In this document: piece after piece, positions 43,584 through 52,711 of the stretch
Numbering within the stretch: the first letter of the stretch is position 1
Layout: every line of letters begins with the position of its first letter
Source: Sphingobacterium lactis
GTDB taxonomy: Bacteria; Bacteroidota; Bacteroidia; Sphingobacteriales; Sphingobacteriaceae
Direction: 5' to 3'
Assembly (NCBI RefSeq): GCF_011046555.1
Contig: NZ_CP049246.1
Span: 3,286,001 to 3,350,000, forward strand
DNA length: 64,000 nt
Notes under the pieces: generated by a model
Seen by the model: the letters and a program-made list of their open reading frames with translations, nothing else
The model's database searches: none
Told to the model about the DNA's origin: nothing
Position numbers and translations under genes: made by a program

Positions 43584-44201
43584 ATGAAGCACGCAATTCC
43601 AAAACAAGAAGAAGGTAAAAAGTTGGACATTACGGAATCCAAAACATGCAATACCAAAGAAGAAGCCATGGATTTTTATTCCACTACTAGGATTAAATTG
43701 TTGAGCATTAATTATTGGTATGAAATTGCAAGTTTACCGGCTTCTACTTTTACCTTATTGGATACATTGGGAACAAAAAAGGAAGGCCTCGCAGAAGAAG
43801 GTGATTATATTCAAATTGATATCCCCGGTCCAGGACTTTGGAGTACGGGTGGGTATGATTATGTACGTGTCGAACAGATCGATGAAAGTCGGGAAGATAA
43901 CACAGAGATCCTCACCATGCGCTTAAGGCCCTCCACCCTACCCAATCCGGAAGATGACCTGGAAACAAAGCATTTCTTCAATAACATGTCCAGCTCAACC
44001 TTCCAGATTAAACGGATCGGAAATATAGTTGAAGCTTCCTATTTCGGAAGGAACGAATTAATGAATCTGGAATTGGATTCCCTTGCTGATAAAATCAGGA
44101 ATATAGTCGTTGCCTTGGGTGCAAAACTAGGAGCTTCCTTTCCGCAATGGAAAGCCCTGATCCATGGCTTATTGGATTTGGATGAAGAGGAAAAAAAATA
44201 A
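43584..44201 (+). CDS. Hypothetical 205-residue protein
   Basis: A soluble, acidic protein starting MKHAIPKQEEGKKLDITESK; this ATG is preferred to one at 43404 that overlaps the preceding gene and terminator. Features: DFYSTTRIKLLSINYWYEIASLP, GDYIQIDIPGPGLWSTGGYDYVRVEQI (a beta-rich core) and a helical C-terminus. No family recognised. It stands directly before the topoisomerase IB gene (17 bases), so may be co-expressed with it. Confidence 0.6.
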   Translation: MKHAIPKQEEGKKLDITESKTCNTKEEAMDFYSTTRIKLLSINYWYEIASLPASTFTLLDTLGTKKEGLAEEGDYIQIDIPGPGLWSTGGYDYVRVEQIDESREDNTEILTMRLRPSTLPNPEDDLETKHFFNNMSSSTFQIKRIGNIVEASYFGRNELMNLELDSLADKIRNIVVALGAKLGASFPQWKALIHGLLDLDEEEKK

Positions 44202-44218
44202 TCCGCATATACGACCAT

Positions 44219-45241
44219 ATGGCCACAAAGCAAAAAACACCTACCAATAAGGAAGCTGATTATTCAACCTTGGGGATAAAGCGAATGAAGAAAGGCCGAG
44301 GATTTGCCTACTATTCTTCAAACGGTCAATTGATTCGATCCGAGGAAATCCTAGCACGAATCAAAGGATTGGTTATTCCTCCAATCTGGTCAGATGTATG
44401 GATTTCTGCTTCACCTAAGGATCACCTCCAAGCTGTCGGCCTTGACATCAAGGGACGCCGGCAATATATTTATTCAACTTCATGGGTGGAGAAAAGAAAC
44501 AAGGAGAAATTCGAACACCTTGCCGATTTCGGAAAAATTCTTCCTGACATCCGAAAACAGATCCGGAAAGATCTCAAGCGCGAAAATCTAGACCAACGTA
44601 AAGTTTCGGCAATAGCACTATCCGTCCTGGATCAGACCGCCATACGTGTAGGGAATGAACAATACAGCAAAGTGTATGGATCCTACGGGTTGACGACCCT
44701 CCAGAAAAAACACATCCATAAAGACAATAAGAAAATAACCATAAAATATATTGGTAAGAAAGCAGTTCCTCAAGAGAAAATCGTGGAAAGCAAAAAATTG
44801 ATCCATTATCTCGAAGAACTAATGGAGAGTCGTGGAAAACACCTGTTCGTTTATGAGAACCAAGGTAATAAAAAGGCAAAGCTACATGCTGCCGATCTGA
44901 ACAGTTACCTCCAAGAATGCGCTTCGACAGCTATCACCTGCAAGACTTTCCGAACCTGGCATGCCTCTTTAAAATATTTATTTCTCTTGCTTCAATCTGG
45001 AAACGAAAAAACGGAAAAGGAACGCATTAAACGATCTATGGATGTTGAAGAAACAGTAGCAAAATACTTAGGTAATTCGAGATCAGTAACCAATAAGCAT
45101 TACATCTTCCCCGTATTGCGAGAGATTTATGTACAAGGTTCCCTAGAAAATTGGATAAAACGAAACAAAGGATTAAACAAACCAAAGAAACTAAAACTTG
45201 CAGAAAAAAAATTAAGGCAACTTGCAACGAAGGGTAATTAA
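44219..45241 (+). CDS. DNA topoisomerase IB (bacterial/poxvirus type)
   Basis: A 340-residue type IB topoisomerase that relaxes supercoils through a 3'-phosphotyrosine. Visible active-site parts: ALSVLDQTAIRVGNEQY (first Arg), ITIKYIGKKA (Lys), TCKTFRTWHASL (second Arg and His region) and the Tyr nucleophile in SVTNKHYIFPVL near the C-terminus. The N-terminal domain carries RGFAYYSSNGQLI and IPPIWSDVWIS. Size fits bacterial enzymes. Its place among stress genes is common in Bacteroidota, but the reason is not known. Confidence 0.9.
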   Translation: MATKQKTPTNKEADYSTLGIKRMKKGRGFAYYSSNGQLIRSEEILARIKGLVIPPIWSDVWISASPKDHLQAVGLDIKGRRQYIYSTSWVEKRNKEKFEHLADFGKILPDIRKQIRKDLKRENLDQRKVSAIALSVLDQTAIRVGNEQYSKVYGSYGLTTLQKKHIHKDNKKITIKYIGKKAVPQEKIVESKKLIHYLEELMESRGKHLFVYENQGNKKAKLHAADLNSYLQECASTAITCKTFRTWHASLKYLFLLLQSGNEKTEKERIKRSMDVEETVAKYLGNSRSVTNKHYIFPVLREIYVQGSLENWIKRNKGLNKPKKLKLAEKKLRQLATKGN

Positions 45242-45349
45242 TCGCAAGTCTTTGGTATAAATACGAATAACCGAATAAAAATACCCGAAATCAAATTCGT
45301 ACCAACGAATCCAGTCCGATGAATGTTCAAAATTAAAAATCACACCATC

Positions 45350-45805
45350 ATGGACAATACACAAAAGAAAATAGATATTGTAAACCAGGCAATCGAAATC
45401 AACAATGACCGTATTGCCGGTTATGAAAAAGCATCTGAAATTGTTTCTGGCGATGACATTCATGAATTACAAAATTTGTTCGATCAATATCGGCAGCAAT
45501 CGGAACAGTTCAATACGGAACTTCGACCGTTTGTGGAACAATTTGGAGCAGAAGCAGACGAAGGAACGCGTATGAGCGGAAAATTATTCCGTATTTGGAT
45601 GGACATCAAATCAATCGTTGCACCTTCCACTTCACAGGCTGTTTTAGAAAACTGTGAGAAAGGGGAAGATGAATGGAAAGAAGCCTACCGAAAACTCTTG
45701 AATGATAGTGTTGAACATTATCCAGAGCTTACCAATGTCCTTCAAGACCAAATGGCAACGCAAATTTCTGCGCACGACCATATTAAAAGTTTAAGGGACA
45801 GATAG
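45350..45805 (+). CDS. PA2169-family four-helix-bundle protein (DUF2383)
   Basis: A 151-residue helical protein (start MDNTQKKIDIVNQAIEINND; an ATG 27 bases upstream is less likely). Four helices with conserved acidic pairs, including IAGYEKASEIV and YRKLLNDSVEHYPELTNVLQDQ, match the ferritin-like PA2169/DUF2383 group often found with stress genes. Metal binding is not demonstrated. Confidence 0.8.
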   Translation: MDNTQKKIDIVNQAIEINNDRIAGYEKASEIVSGDDIHELQNLFDQYRQQSEQFNTELRPFVEQFGAEADEGTRMSGKLFRIWMDIKSIVAPSTSQAVLENCEKGEDEWKEAYRKLLNDSVEHYPELTNVLQDQMATQISAHDHIKSLRDR

Positions 45806-45834
45806 ACATTTCTCCAAAAATCCAATATCCATAT

Positions 45835-45877
45835 ACCAGGTAGCGGATACTCCCAATTTGAACCTACCTGGTTTTTA
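45835..45877 (+). terminator. Terminator after the PA2169-type gene
   Basis: ACCAGGTAG (45835-45843) / CTACCTGGT (45864-45872), 20-base loop, followed by a T-run. Confidence 0.75.
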
Positions 45878-45914
45878 TTTATTGCGATCGATGGAGCGGA
45901 ATATATAATTTAAC

Positions 45915-46013
45915 ATGGTTTTTTTAACTATTTTTCTTGGCGCCATTGCGGTTTTCTTCTTAATCTATGCGGTGTATAACATACGAGCAAATAGAAAAAG
46001 AGGGCAAGATTAA
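45915..46013 (+). CDS. Very small membrane protein (32 residues)
   Basis: ATG 45915 to TAA 46011-46013: one membrane span (MVFLTIFLGAIAVFFLIYAV) and a basic tail (NIRANRKRGQD). The composition of a span followed by positive charges supports a real small inner-membrane protein; no homologue known to me. Confidence 0.4.
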   Translation: MVFLTIFLGAIAVFFLIYAVYNIRANRKRGQD

Positions 46014-46067
46014 TAGGGGTAAAATTTTAAACATACAATTCCTAAAAGTTAATTACAACCCTCAGTA

Positions 46068-46101
46068 AGAATCTTCATCTCTCCCAAAGGTGAAGATTCT
46101 T
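46068..46101 (+). terminator. Terminator-like hairpin
   Basis: AGAATCTTCA (46068-46077) / TGAAGATTCT (46091-46100) with a 13-base loop and TCATT after it. Probably ends the transcript of the small membrane protein. A further weaker pair TGGCGCT/AGCGCCA lies at 46196-46244, before the kinase gene. Confidence 0.55.
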
Positions 46102-46338
46102 CATTAGGATAGCACCTTAGCCAACAATGACAGCATGACATCACAACGGATAACCAGCACTCATACAGAATTATAACACATCATTACCAAACACGTGGCG
46201 CTCTTAGCGCGCTAAAAAGCAAAAGAATTCACGCTGAAGCGCCATCTCAACCCAGTAGGGTGGCATGGTTTGTGTAAACTTTTAGCTACAAAATCACACC
46301 AACTGATTATTACAACAAAAAAAAAGGAAGTACAATTT

Positions 46339-47436
46339 ATGACAGAAAATAATGCTGAATTCATTCTCAACATATTAAATAAATCTCACTTATCAACTGC
46401 AATTTATCAAGGAGAAGATCTTCGTATTATATATGCCAACCAAGCCATGATGACCCTATGGTGCGCAAATCAGACCGTTATCGGCAAACCCTTGACCGTT
46501 GCTTTTCCACACTTCCAAGAAGAGGGATTCGTCAGAATCCTGCAGAACGTATGGAAGACGGGCACGCCCTATATTGCTAGTAATACCGTCGCCCATATCG
46601 TGGATGGACCACTGGTCTACAAGCGGTATTTTGATTTTGAATATAAACCCATTTGCAATGATCAAGAAGAGGTTATTGCGATTTTGAATACTGCTGTAGA
46701 TGTCACCAGACAAAAGGACGCCATTAAAACGATTGAAGAGCAAAAACTAAAATTATCCTTCAATAATGAATTGGAAATCATTACGCATACTTTAGCACAC
46801 GATGCCAAAAACCCAATTTCCATCGCCCGTTTGGCTGTCTCCCATCTGCAACAGATGCAGGATTTGGAAAATGAAAACCTCAAAAAATGGTATGGTTTGA
46901 TTGATGATGCGATTTCTTCCCTGAATAGCATCATTGACAAAACGGTACAACTCAGTAAGGCAAAATCATACGAGATCGCACAGAACACCATCAATATGGA
47001 GGTCCTTCTCCGGAAATGGATTGATGAGGCTTCCATTTTGTACAACAAACCCCCGGAAACTGTGGTCATGGGCCAATTTCTACCACTAAAGGGAGACGTT
47101 GGGGCAATCTATCTCATATTTTCCAATATTATCGGGAATGCTTTTAAGTATACTCCGAAAGATAGCACGGCAAGGATTGAGATTTATAGCGAAACGACCA
47201 GTAAGGGTGTTGTCTATTATGTAAAGGATAACGGAATCGGTATTCCTACGCAAGAGGTCAATAGCATTTTCTTAAATTTCCATCGCGCTTCCAATTCGCA
47301 GGACCATTATGGAAAAGGTAATGGACTATATATCGTTAAAAAAATCCTAGACAGCATCAACGGAAACATCAATATCATGAGTAAATTGGATAATGGCACG
47401 AAAGTGCGCCTGTTTTTCCCTTATCCGACCAATTAA
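46339..47436 (+). CDS. PAS-domain sensor histidine kinase
   Basis: A 365-residue cytoplasmic kinase (start MTENNAEFILNILNKSHLS, preferred to an upstream ATG at 46270). A PAS domain covers about residues 10-125 (IIYANQAMMTLWCANQTVIGKPL). The phospho-acceptor His is in LAHDAKNPISIARL. The ATPase domain shows N box FSNIIGNAFKYTP, G1 VKDNGIGIP and G2 YGKGNGLYIVKKIL. No regulator gene adjoins it. The stop overlaps the convergent DUF421 gene by 4 bases. Confidence 0.85.
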   Translation: MTENNAEFILNILNKSHLSTAIYQGEDLRIIYANQAMMTLWCANQTVIGKPLTVAFPHFQEEGFVRILQNVWKTGTPYIASNTVAHIVDGPLVYKRYFDFEYKPICNDQEEVIAILNTAVDVTRQKDAIKTIEEQKLKLSFNNELEIITHTLAHDAKNPISIARLAVSHLQQMQDLENENLKKWYGLIDDAISSLNSIIDKTVQLSKAKSYEIAQNTINMEVLLRKWIDEASILYNKPPETVVMGQFLPLKGDVGAIYLIFSNIIGNAFKYTPKDSTARIEIYSETTSKGVVYYVKDNGIGIPTQEVNSIFLNFHRASNSQDHYGKGNGLYIVKKILDSINGNINIMSKLDNGTKVRLFFPYPTN

Positions 47437-48122
47437 TGGTATTCAGTACGGATGGCGTGGGTCCACCGACAGCGTCCGCAGGTTGGACATTTGAAATTGG
47501 GTCGAATGACTGTTTCGATCCGACCACATAACATACATGCAAAATGCCCCGTTACCTGTTCGGTCAGTTGAATTTCTTTATAATCATCAGGGAAAAGTGG
47601 AAGGCCATACCGCAGCTCTTTCGGAGCATAGCGAATGATGCTGATGGAACCATCGATTTCCAAAACTGCGGTCCGCAGCTGCCCGAGATGCTCAACGGAT
47701 TCATTCCGTAATTCAGCGAAGAACTCCATCTTAGAAAAATTATCGACGTTATCCTCCGTCACCGCAAAGGTGCCATTCCGTACGATAACCAATGGGTCGC
47801 CTTCCATAAGTTTATTGACGAAAGCGGATTTAGCGGATAACCAGGTAATGCCCTTGTACAATAAGATTACGGTTAGAAAAACCAGTATGGCATGTACAAT
47901 AGGTAAATCTTCCTGAAACATAGGGTCTCCAGCCGCGGATCCAAGACCCAAGATAATGGCCACTTCAAATAAGGTCAATTGGCGAACACCCCTACGCCCT
48001 GAGATGCGTAGCATCACGAGGATCAACAGAAACATAACGAGGGAACGAAGAATGATCTCAAGCAGAAAATCCCATTCTCCATCGAAAAACATTCCAAAGA
48101 TAAAAGTCAACGCCATATTCAA
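47433..48122 (-). CDS. DUF421 (YetF-like) membrane protein with C-terminal zinc ribbon
   Basis: A 229-residue protein: three N-terminal spans (IILRSLVMFLLILVMLRISG, LFEVAIILGLGSAAGDP, HAILVFLTVILLYKGIT), then the DUF421 cytoplasmic domain (LMEGDPLVIVRNG, ELRNESVEHLGQLRTAVLEIDGSISII). The last 40 residues carry CMLCG and CPTCGRC, a four-Cys zinc ribbon not usual in YetF proteins. Role unknown; YetF relatives affect spore or envelope stress in other bacteria. Confidence 0.8.
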   Translation of the reverse strand: MNMALTFIFGMFFDGEWDFLLEIILRSLVMFLLILVMLRISGRRGVRQLTLFEVAIILGLGSAAGDPMFQEDLPIVHAILVFLTVILLYKGITWLSAKSAFVNKLMEGDPLVIVRNGTFAVTEDNVDNFSKMEFFAELRNESVEHLGQLRTAVLEIDGSISIIRYAPKELRYGLPLFPDDYKEIQLTEQVTGHFACMLCGRIETVIRPNFKCPTCGRCRWTHAIRTEYH

Positions 48123-48249
48123 AATTCTTAAGGTGAAGCACCATTTGCTTTTAAATTGAACGATTAAGGGTGCAAATTGTTTAATAAATAGTCCGAATTG
48201 CTACGATTTGGAAAAATGCATCAAAGTAACACGAAATAAATAAACGAAT

Positions 48250-49140
48250 ATGGAAACTAACACTGGCGGAAATCCTAAAAAACTGTACCCTATCCCACCA
48301 TTTAAAAAGCAAGACCAAGATCCTCCCGGCGAGACAAAACTGATGGATCCCAAACCAGACCACGGCGAGCTGACCTACAAAGGTAGTCAACTCCTGAAGG
48401 GAAAAGTGGCCATTATTACAGGGGGCGACTCTGGAATCGGGAAGGCAACGGCCATAGCCATGGCCCGTGAAGGTGCAGATATTGTGATATCCTATTTAGA
48501 TGAAATCGAAAATGAAGATGCATATGATACTGCAGAATGGGTTAAACAAGCCGGACAGAAAGCTTTACTTTTTAAAGGTGATATCAGTAAGGAAGATGTC
48601 TGTAAAGATTTAATTGAGACCACCGTGTCCGAGTTTAAGGTGATTGATATCCTTGTGAACAATGCTGCCTACCAGATGAGCTATCAGGAAATTGAAGACA
48701 TTACCGCTGAGGAATGGAACAAAACTTTTGAAACGAATCTCAGTGCGATGTTTTATTTGGTAAAATATGCAAAGAAGCATATACGTCCAGGTGGAAGTAT
48801 TATCAATACCACTTCTGTTAATGCGTATGATCCGAACCCTACACTTTTGCCGTATGCGGCAAGCAAGGCGGCCATTCAAAATTTCTCCGCGAATCTGGCG
48901 CAGAAATTTCTCGAAGATGGTTTAGGGATTCGTGTAAATGCTGTGGCTCCAGGACCGATTTGGACTCCGCTTATCCCAAGTACAATACCCGATCATGAAA
49001 ACTTCGGAAAGAATACACCGATGGGGCGACCTGGACAACCTGCGGAAATCGCTCCAGTATTTGTGTTCTTAGCTTCCGATGCGGCATCCTATGTCTCAGG
49101 CGCAACCATTCCTGCAACCGGAGGACGGATTACCATTTAA
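48250..49140 (+). CDS. SDR-family oxidoreductase (YhdF/YghA-like stress type)
   Basis: A 296-residue short-chain dehydrogenase with the N-terminal extension of the general-stress group (TKLMDPKPDHGELTYKGSQLLKGK). Cofactor motif TGGDSGIG (about 56-63), NNAAYQ, catalytic Ser in INTTSVNAY and YxxxK in YAASK, and the tail SYVSGATIPATGG. Uses NAD(P); substrate unknown. Stops overlap the convergent CinA-like gene by 4 bases. Confidence 0.88.
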   Translation: METNTGGNPKKLYPIPPFKKQDQDPPGETKLMDPKPDHGELTYKGSQLLKGKVAIITGGDSGIGKATAIAMAREGADIVISYLDEIENEDAYDTAEWVKQAGQKALLFKGDISKEDVCKDLIETTVSEFKVIDILVNNAAYQMSYQEIEDITAEEWNKTFETNLSAMFYLVKYAKKHIRPGGSIINTTSVNAYDPNPTLLPYAASKAAIQNFSANLAQKFLEDGLGIRVNAVAPGPIWTPLIPSTIPDHENFGKNTPMGRPGQPAEIAPVFVFLASDAASYVSGATIPATGGRITI

Positions 49141-49637
49141 TCAGATGCGGCCAAGACATCCGCAAGCAATACGAGCGAGCTATTGAATGCCTGAATAAAG
49201 ATGTCAGCGGCCAGGTCGTCGCCATAACTAAAGGAACGGCTGGTTTGTTTGCCCTGAAATCCAATACTGATGAAAACATCCCCAACTTTTGCTCGCTCTT
49301 GGGGATCATCACATCCATAGGCCAATCCGGTAATGGCAAGCTGAATAGCTGAGGGAATGAGGTATTGCAAGCCTTTGGCCATGGCCTCCGTAACAGGTAT
49401 GGATTCCGCAGAAAATTCCTTGATTAATGCCTTATCCACTTTAAGAATATCTTCTTTCACCTCATTGGCGAAAGCAATTATGCTACCCTTGAAAAAATCA
49501 CCCGAATAGACCTGCATACTCCAAATTGCAGAAAAATAACCCGCCGACATACTTTCCGCTAAAGCCAGGGTAAGCTTATTTTCCTTTATCCGTAAAGATA
49601 AGTCATTCAATAATTCGAGATTGATTTCACACATCAC
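49137..49637 (-). CDS. CinA C-terminal-domain-like protein (nicotinamide-nucleotide amidase type)
   Basis: A 166-residue protein of the CinA C-terminal domain family: LTLALAESMSAGYFSAIW (the AESxTGG-like segment), GSIIAFANEVKEDILKV, SIPVTEAMAKGLQYL and AITGLAYGCDDP. Stand-alone members remove the amide of nicotinamide mononucleotide in the pyridine-nucleotide cycle; here SAG replaces the usual TGG of the active-site loop, so activity is uncertain. Confidence 0.72.
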   Translation of the reverse strand: MMCEINLELLNDLSLRIKENKLTLALAESMSAGYFSAIWSMQVYSGDFFKGSIIAFANEVKEDILKVDKALIKEFSAESIPVTEAMAKGLQYLIPSAIQLAITGLAYGCDDPQERAKVGDVFISIGFQGKQTSRSFSYGDDLAADIFIQAFNSSLVLLADVLAASD

Positions 49638-49652
49638 CTACCTCCCTGCTAA

Positions 49653-50312
49653 TTACCGTAACAATCCGTTGAGGACAGCAAATTTAATCAAAGCTGGCGT
49701 GTTCTTGGATCCCGTTTTGTCAATCAGATTCTGGCGGTGCCCTTCAACGGTACGCTTGCTGAGGAAAAGTTTCTTCGAAATCTCCAAATTAGTCAATCCC
49801 TCGCCCAATAATTCTAAGATTTCCAACTCGCGGGAAGTCAGTTCAAGCGCTTGTGGGTCCAATAGATTTGGCGTATAATGGTTTCTATCGATGGATTTCT
49901 GCACATAGTTCATGCTCAGTTCCTCACATAGATAGCGTCCTCCCTTGGCCACATGGTTAATGCAGAAGACGAGCTCATCGGCGGCGACATTTTTCACCAA
50001 GTAACCTTTTGCCCCGTTTTCAAAAGACTTTGAAACATGTTGTTCGCAGTCCATCATCGACAGCACAATAACCTTGATGTCCGGGAATTCAGAGCTAACC
50101 TGTTCGATGAGTAACATGCCATCGAATTCTTTCATATTGAGATCTGTAAGGACAATATCCGGCTTTAGTCCATCCTTAAGCATTTCCAGTGCTTCACTAC
50201 CATTATTAACATCCGCCACCACGGAAAAATTCGGCTGGGCCTCCAACAATAATTTCATACCATTTCGAACGACCAAATGGTCTTCTACCAATAAAATATG
50301 AACTTCACTCAT
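49653..50312 (-). CDS. NarL/FixJ-family response regulator
   Basis: A 219-residue regulator: receiver with acidic pair in LLVEDHLVVRNG, phospho-Asp in VLTDLNMKEFDG and Lys in YLVKNVAADEL; C-terminal LuxR HTH (LTSRELEILELLGEGLTNLEISKKLFLSKRTVEGHRQNLIDKTG). It follows the kinase gene by 4 bases and is surely its partner. Confidence 0.92.
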   Translation of the reverse strand: MSEVHILLVEDHLVVRNGMKLLLEAQPNFSVVADVNNGSEALEMLKDGLKPDIVLTDLNMKEFDGMLLIEQVSSEFPDIKVIVLSMMDCEQHVSKSFENGAKGYLVKNVAADELVFCINHVAKGGRYLCEELSMNYVQKSIDRNHYTPNLLDPQALELTSRELEILELLGEGLTNLEISKKLFLSKRTVEGHRQNLIDKTGSKNTPALIKFAVLNGLLR

Positions 50313-50316
50313 GTAA

Positions 50317-51393
50317 TTAAATCGTTAATGTGGTATAAATACCGGCCCCAATTTCCCTATCCATAATTTTAATTTCGCCGTTGTATAGATCTACTCTATT
50401 TTTGATAGCACGTAGGCCTGTACCCTTTTTCTGGAGTTCGGTAAGGCTTTCTCCAAATCCCTTTCCATTGTCCGTGACGGAAATGTTAACTGTATGATCT
50501 TCACAAATTACCGTTATAGCAACAGTTGTCGCCATCGAATGTTTAATGGCATTGTTTAATAGTTCTTGAATAATACGGAATACGGCCAATTTGAGATTGT
50601 TATCAAAATCCTCACAAAATTCTGGGACTTTCACTTCAATTTTAAAATCAGCAGTGGAAATGCGGTTTGCCATGGCATGAATAGCCTGCACTAAGCCGAA
50701 ATCCTGAAGTACGGAAGGCACTAGGTCGACAGAAAGATTTCTCACTTGTACAATAGCTTCATTTAGGAGTTCCTTCATCGATTTTATGTCATCGGATTGA
50801 TACTCCCTATCGCCCAGAACATGCTGCATTTTTAAGCGAATAGCATATAATAGCTGTGCAACACTATCATGCAACATCCGCCCGATCCGAATACGCTCTT
50901 TTTCTTGTGTATCGACAATGGTCTTGAATATTTCTTGTTTAAAACTATGGATAGAATTATCTGGTTGAAAATGTTTGTCAAACAATAAAAGGCAATATTG
51001 CCGCTCACCGAACGTATTCTCATACGCCTTGACATACGCATCTACCAGTTGGGAATCATGTCCATCAAACTGAAAAGTTAACGGTATAATGAGTGCTTCC
51101 TTGGCCAGCTCCTTGTCAGCTAAAACCTGCTTTAAATTTTTACTATCCGAATCACTCAGGAAATCAAAAATGCTGCTCCCTAAGCCCTGCCCCTCTTCCT
51201 TACCAAAAAATTGCTCAAACCGACCATTTATCTTTGAAAGCTGATAATACTTGTCGAGAATGAGTATAGAAAAAATACTATCGTGGAATAGAAGATCGAA
51301 ACATAAAAAATCCCCACTTGATTCCTCATCAAATAGCGAATACTGTCCTTTCACCTTCCGTTCTTCTAATGACTCGTTTCTTGAACTCGACAT
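50317..51393 (-). CDS. PAS-containing HisKA_3-type sensor kinase
   Basis: A 358-residue cytoplasmic kinase: PAS-like domain (about 35-145: FSILILDKYYQLSKINGRFEQFFG), HisKA_3 dimerisation box with His in RIGRMLHDSVAQLLYAIRLKM, and HATPase motifs ELLNNAIKHS, VTDNGKGFG and GTGLRAIKNRV. Pairs with the NarL-type regulator directly downstream. Lack of membrane spans suggests an internal signal. Confidence 0.88.
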   Translation of the reverse strand: MSSSRNESLEERKVKGQYSLFDEESSGDFLCFDLLFHDSIFSILILDKYYQLSKINGRFEQFFGKEEGQGLGSSIFDFLSDSDSKNLKQVLADKELAKEALIIPLTFQFDGHDSQLVDAYVKAYENTFGERQYCLLLFDKHFQPDNSIHSFKQEIFKTIVDTQEKERIRIGRMLHDSVAQLLYAIRLKMQHVLGDREYQSDDIKSMKELLNEAIVQVRNLSVDLVPSVLQDFGLVQAIHAMANRISTADFKIEVKVPEFCEDFDNNLKLAVFRIIQELLNNAIKHSMATTVAITVICEDHTVNISVTDNGKGFGESLTELQKKGTGLRAIKNRVDLYNGEIKIMDREIGAGIYTTLTI

Positions 51394-52147
51394 TTTAAAT
51401 TGCTCCTCCAGCTCTAATGGCTAATAATAGTAGTACAAATAATTCCAATCGTCTCCGTGGTAGAAATTCCCCAAAAATCCTTTCCAAACTATTAAAATTA
51501 GTCATTTTTATGCTTTCTAATAATGTTTCCTCGGTACAACGTGTATATTTCAGTATTTAATAAACTATTTCAGGTATTTTCCGCACAAACCTTGTAGCCA
51601 AAATTTAGTTTTAAAGTAATTTTTACTGTTAAATACCTGCTTAATTATAACTACGCCCATATTTCCAAAAGTGGTTTCTAGAAAAATTTAGCTAAATCAT
51701 GGAACATTTATTAGAGAATACTTATAAAATAATTTTATCAAAATAGTTAAATTTGGAATTTATTTTCCCTCCGCTGTTTTCTGTAACAAATGAATTCAAT
51801 TTGTTTTCTATACTCCTTTCCTTCCACAGTGAATCTACAACTAATCTATAACACCTTGTTCAATAGGATGTTATTTAAAATAAAATCAAACAATTTATTT
51901 TATATCGGAAAACACAAAGGTTTTCCATTTTGCTGGACAGCATTTAATTTCATATAATATTCGTCGTTATTTCAATTGGCCGTTTTTTGGCAGAGCGGAT
52001 TATGTGTAAATCCTGAAATGTTCCCAAATCGAAGTTTTCAAGATTAATACCCCCTCTTCGTATTAATACCCCTTTTTACACCTTCATTGCTAAACGTGAA
52101 ACATACTCATTCTCAAAGCGTTGTAATATAACATAACAACCACTAAA
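51394..52147. other. Long AT-rich intergenic region
   Basis: About 750 bases with no credible gene. It must hold the divergent promoters of the kinase operon and the sigma-factor gene. A TAAATTTG (51748-51755) fits a plus-strand -7 element, but no -33 is seen at the right distance. The direct repeat listed separately lies at its right end. Confidence 0.5.
52043..52072 (+). promoter_or_regulatory. Direct repeat upstream of the ECF sigma gene
   Basis: ATTAATACCCC occurs at 52043-52053 and again at 52062-52072, start-to-start distance 19 bases, about 75 bases before the sigma-factor ATG. A repeated element at this pitch suggests a two-site operator or a -35-like motif; no protein can be assigned. 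Confidence 0.4.
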
Positions 52148-52645
52148 ATGAAAAGTCAAATAAACGCCTCCATTGAAGAAAACACGGTAATCCTAAAACG
52201 GCTTGCCAACAACTTCACCACTGATCCTGTTGAAAAGGAAGATTTAGTACAGGAAACTTTTATCCGTTCCCTGAAATCTTTTGAGAAATTCATTAATCAT
52301 CCAAAATTAGTTTCATGGCTCTACGTAATCATGAAAAACATTTACTTGAATCGATACCGACGGTTAAACATTCACCGAACCGCGGAAAAAGAAATTACCT
52401 ATCGGCAATCCCTAAATTCGGCAACCAATAATAAGGCAGAAACGAATTTTGTACTGAAGGATATAGAGGACTCTATGAAAGCTTTATCGAAAGAGAACTA
52501 TGAAATCTTCAGCATGTACCTGGAAGGATTTAAATACCATGAAATTGCAACACAGATGTCCATTAAAGAAGGGACTATAAAAACGAGAATCCATACCATT
52601 AAAAAGGTGCTACAGAAAAAACTGAATGTCTATGCACGCAATTAG
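52148..52645 (+). CDS. ECF-type RNA polymerase sigma factor
   Basis: A 165-residue sigma-70-like factor with region 2 (LANNFTTDPVEKEDLVQETFIRSLKSFEKF, LVSWLYVIMKNIYLNRYRR) and region 4 HTH (SKENYEIFSMYLEGFKYHEIATQMSIKEGTIKTRIHTIKKVLQKKL). No anti-sigma gene follows, so control may rest on the repeat-bearing promoter or a distant partner. Confidence 0.9.
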   Translation: MKSQINASIEENTVILKRLANNFTTDPVEKEDLVQETFIRSLKSFEKFINHPKLVSWLYVIMKNIYLNRYRRLNIHRTAEKEITYRQSLNSATNNKAETNFVLKDIEDSMKALSKENYEIFSMYLEGFKYHEIATQMSIKEGTIKTRIHTIKKVLQKKLNVYARN

Positions 52646-52651
52646 GTTCAT

Positions 52652-52698
52652 TTAATCCTCATCGGTTACAGAAACTAACAATAACCAATGAGGATTAA
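52652..52698. terminator. Long hairpin between convergent genes
   Basis: TTAATCCTCATCGGTTA (52652-52668) pairs with TAACCAATGAGGATTAA (52682-52698) with one mismatch across a 13-base loop. No T-run adjoins it, but its place between convergent stops suggests a bidirectional terminator or RNA end. Confidence 0.55.
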
Positions 52699-52711
52699 CA
52701 ACCACGTTTTC

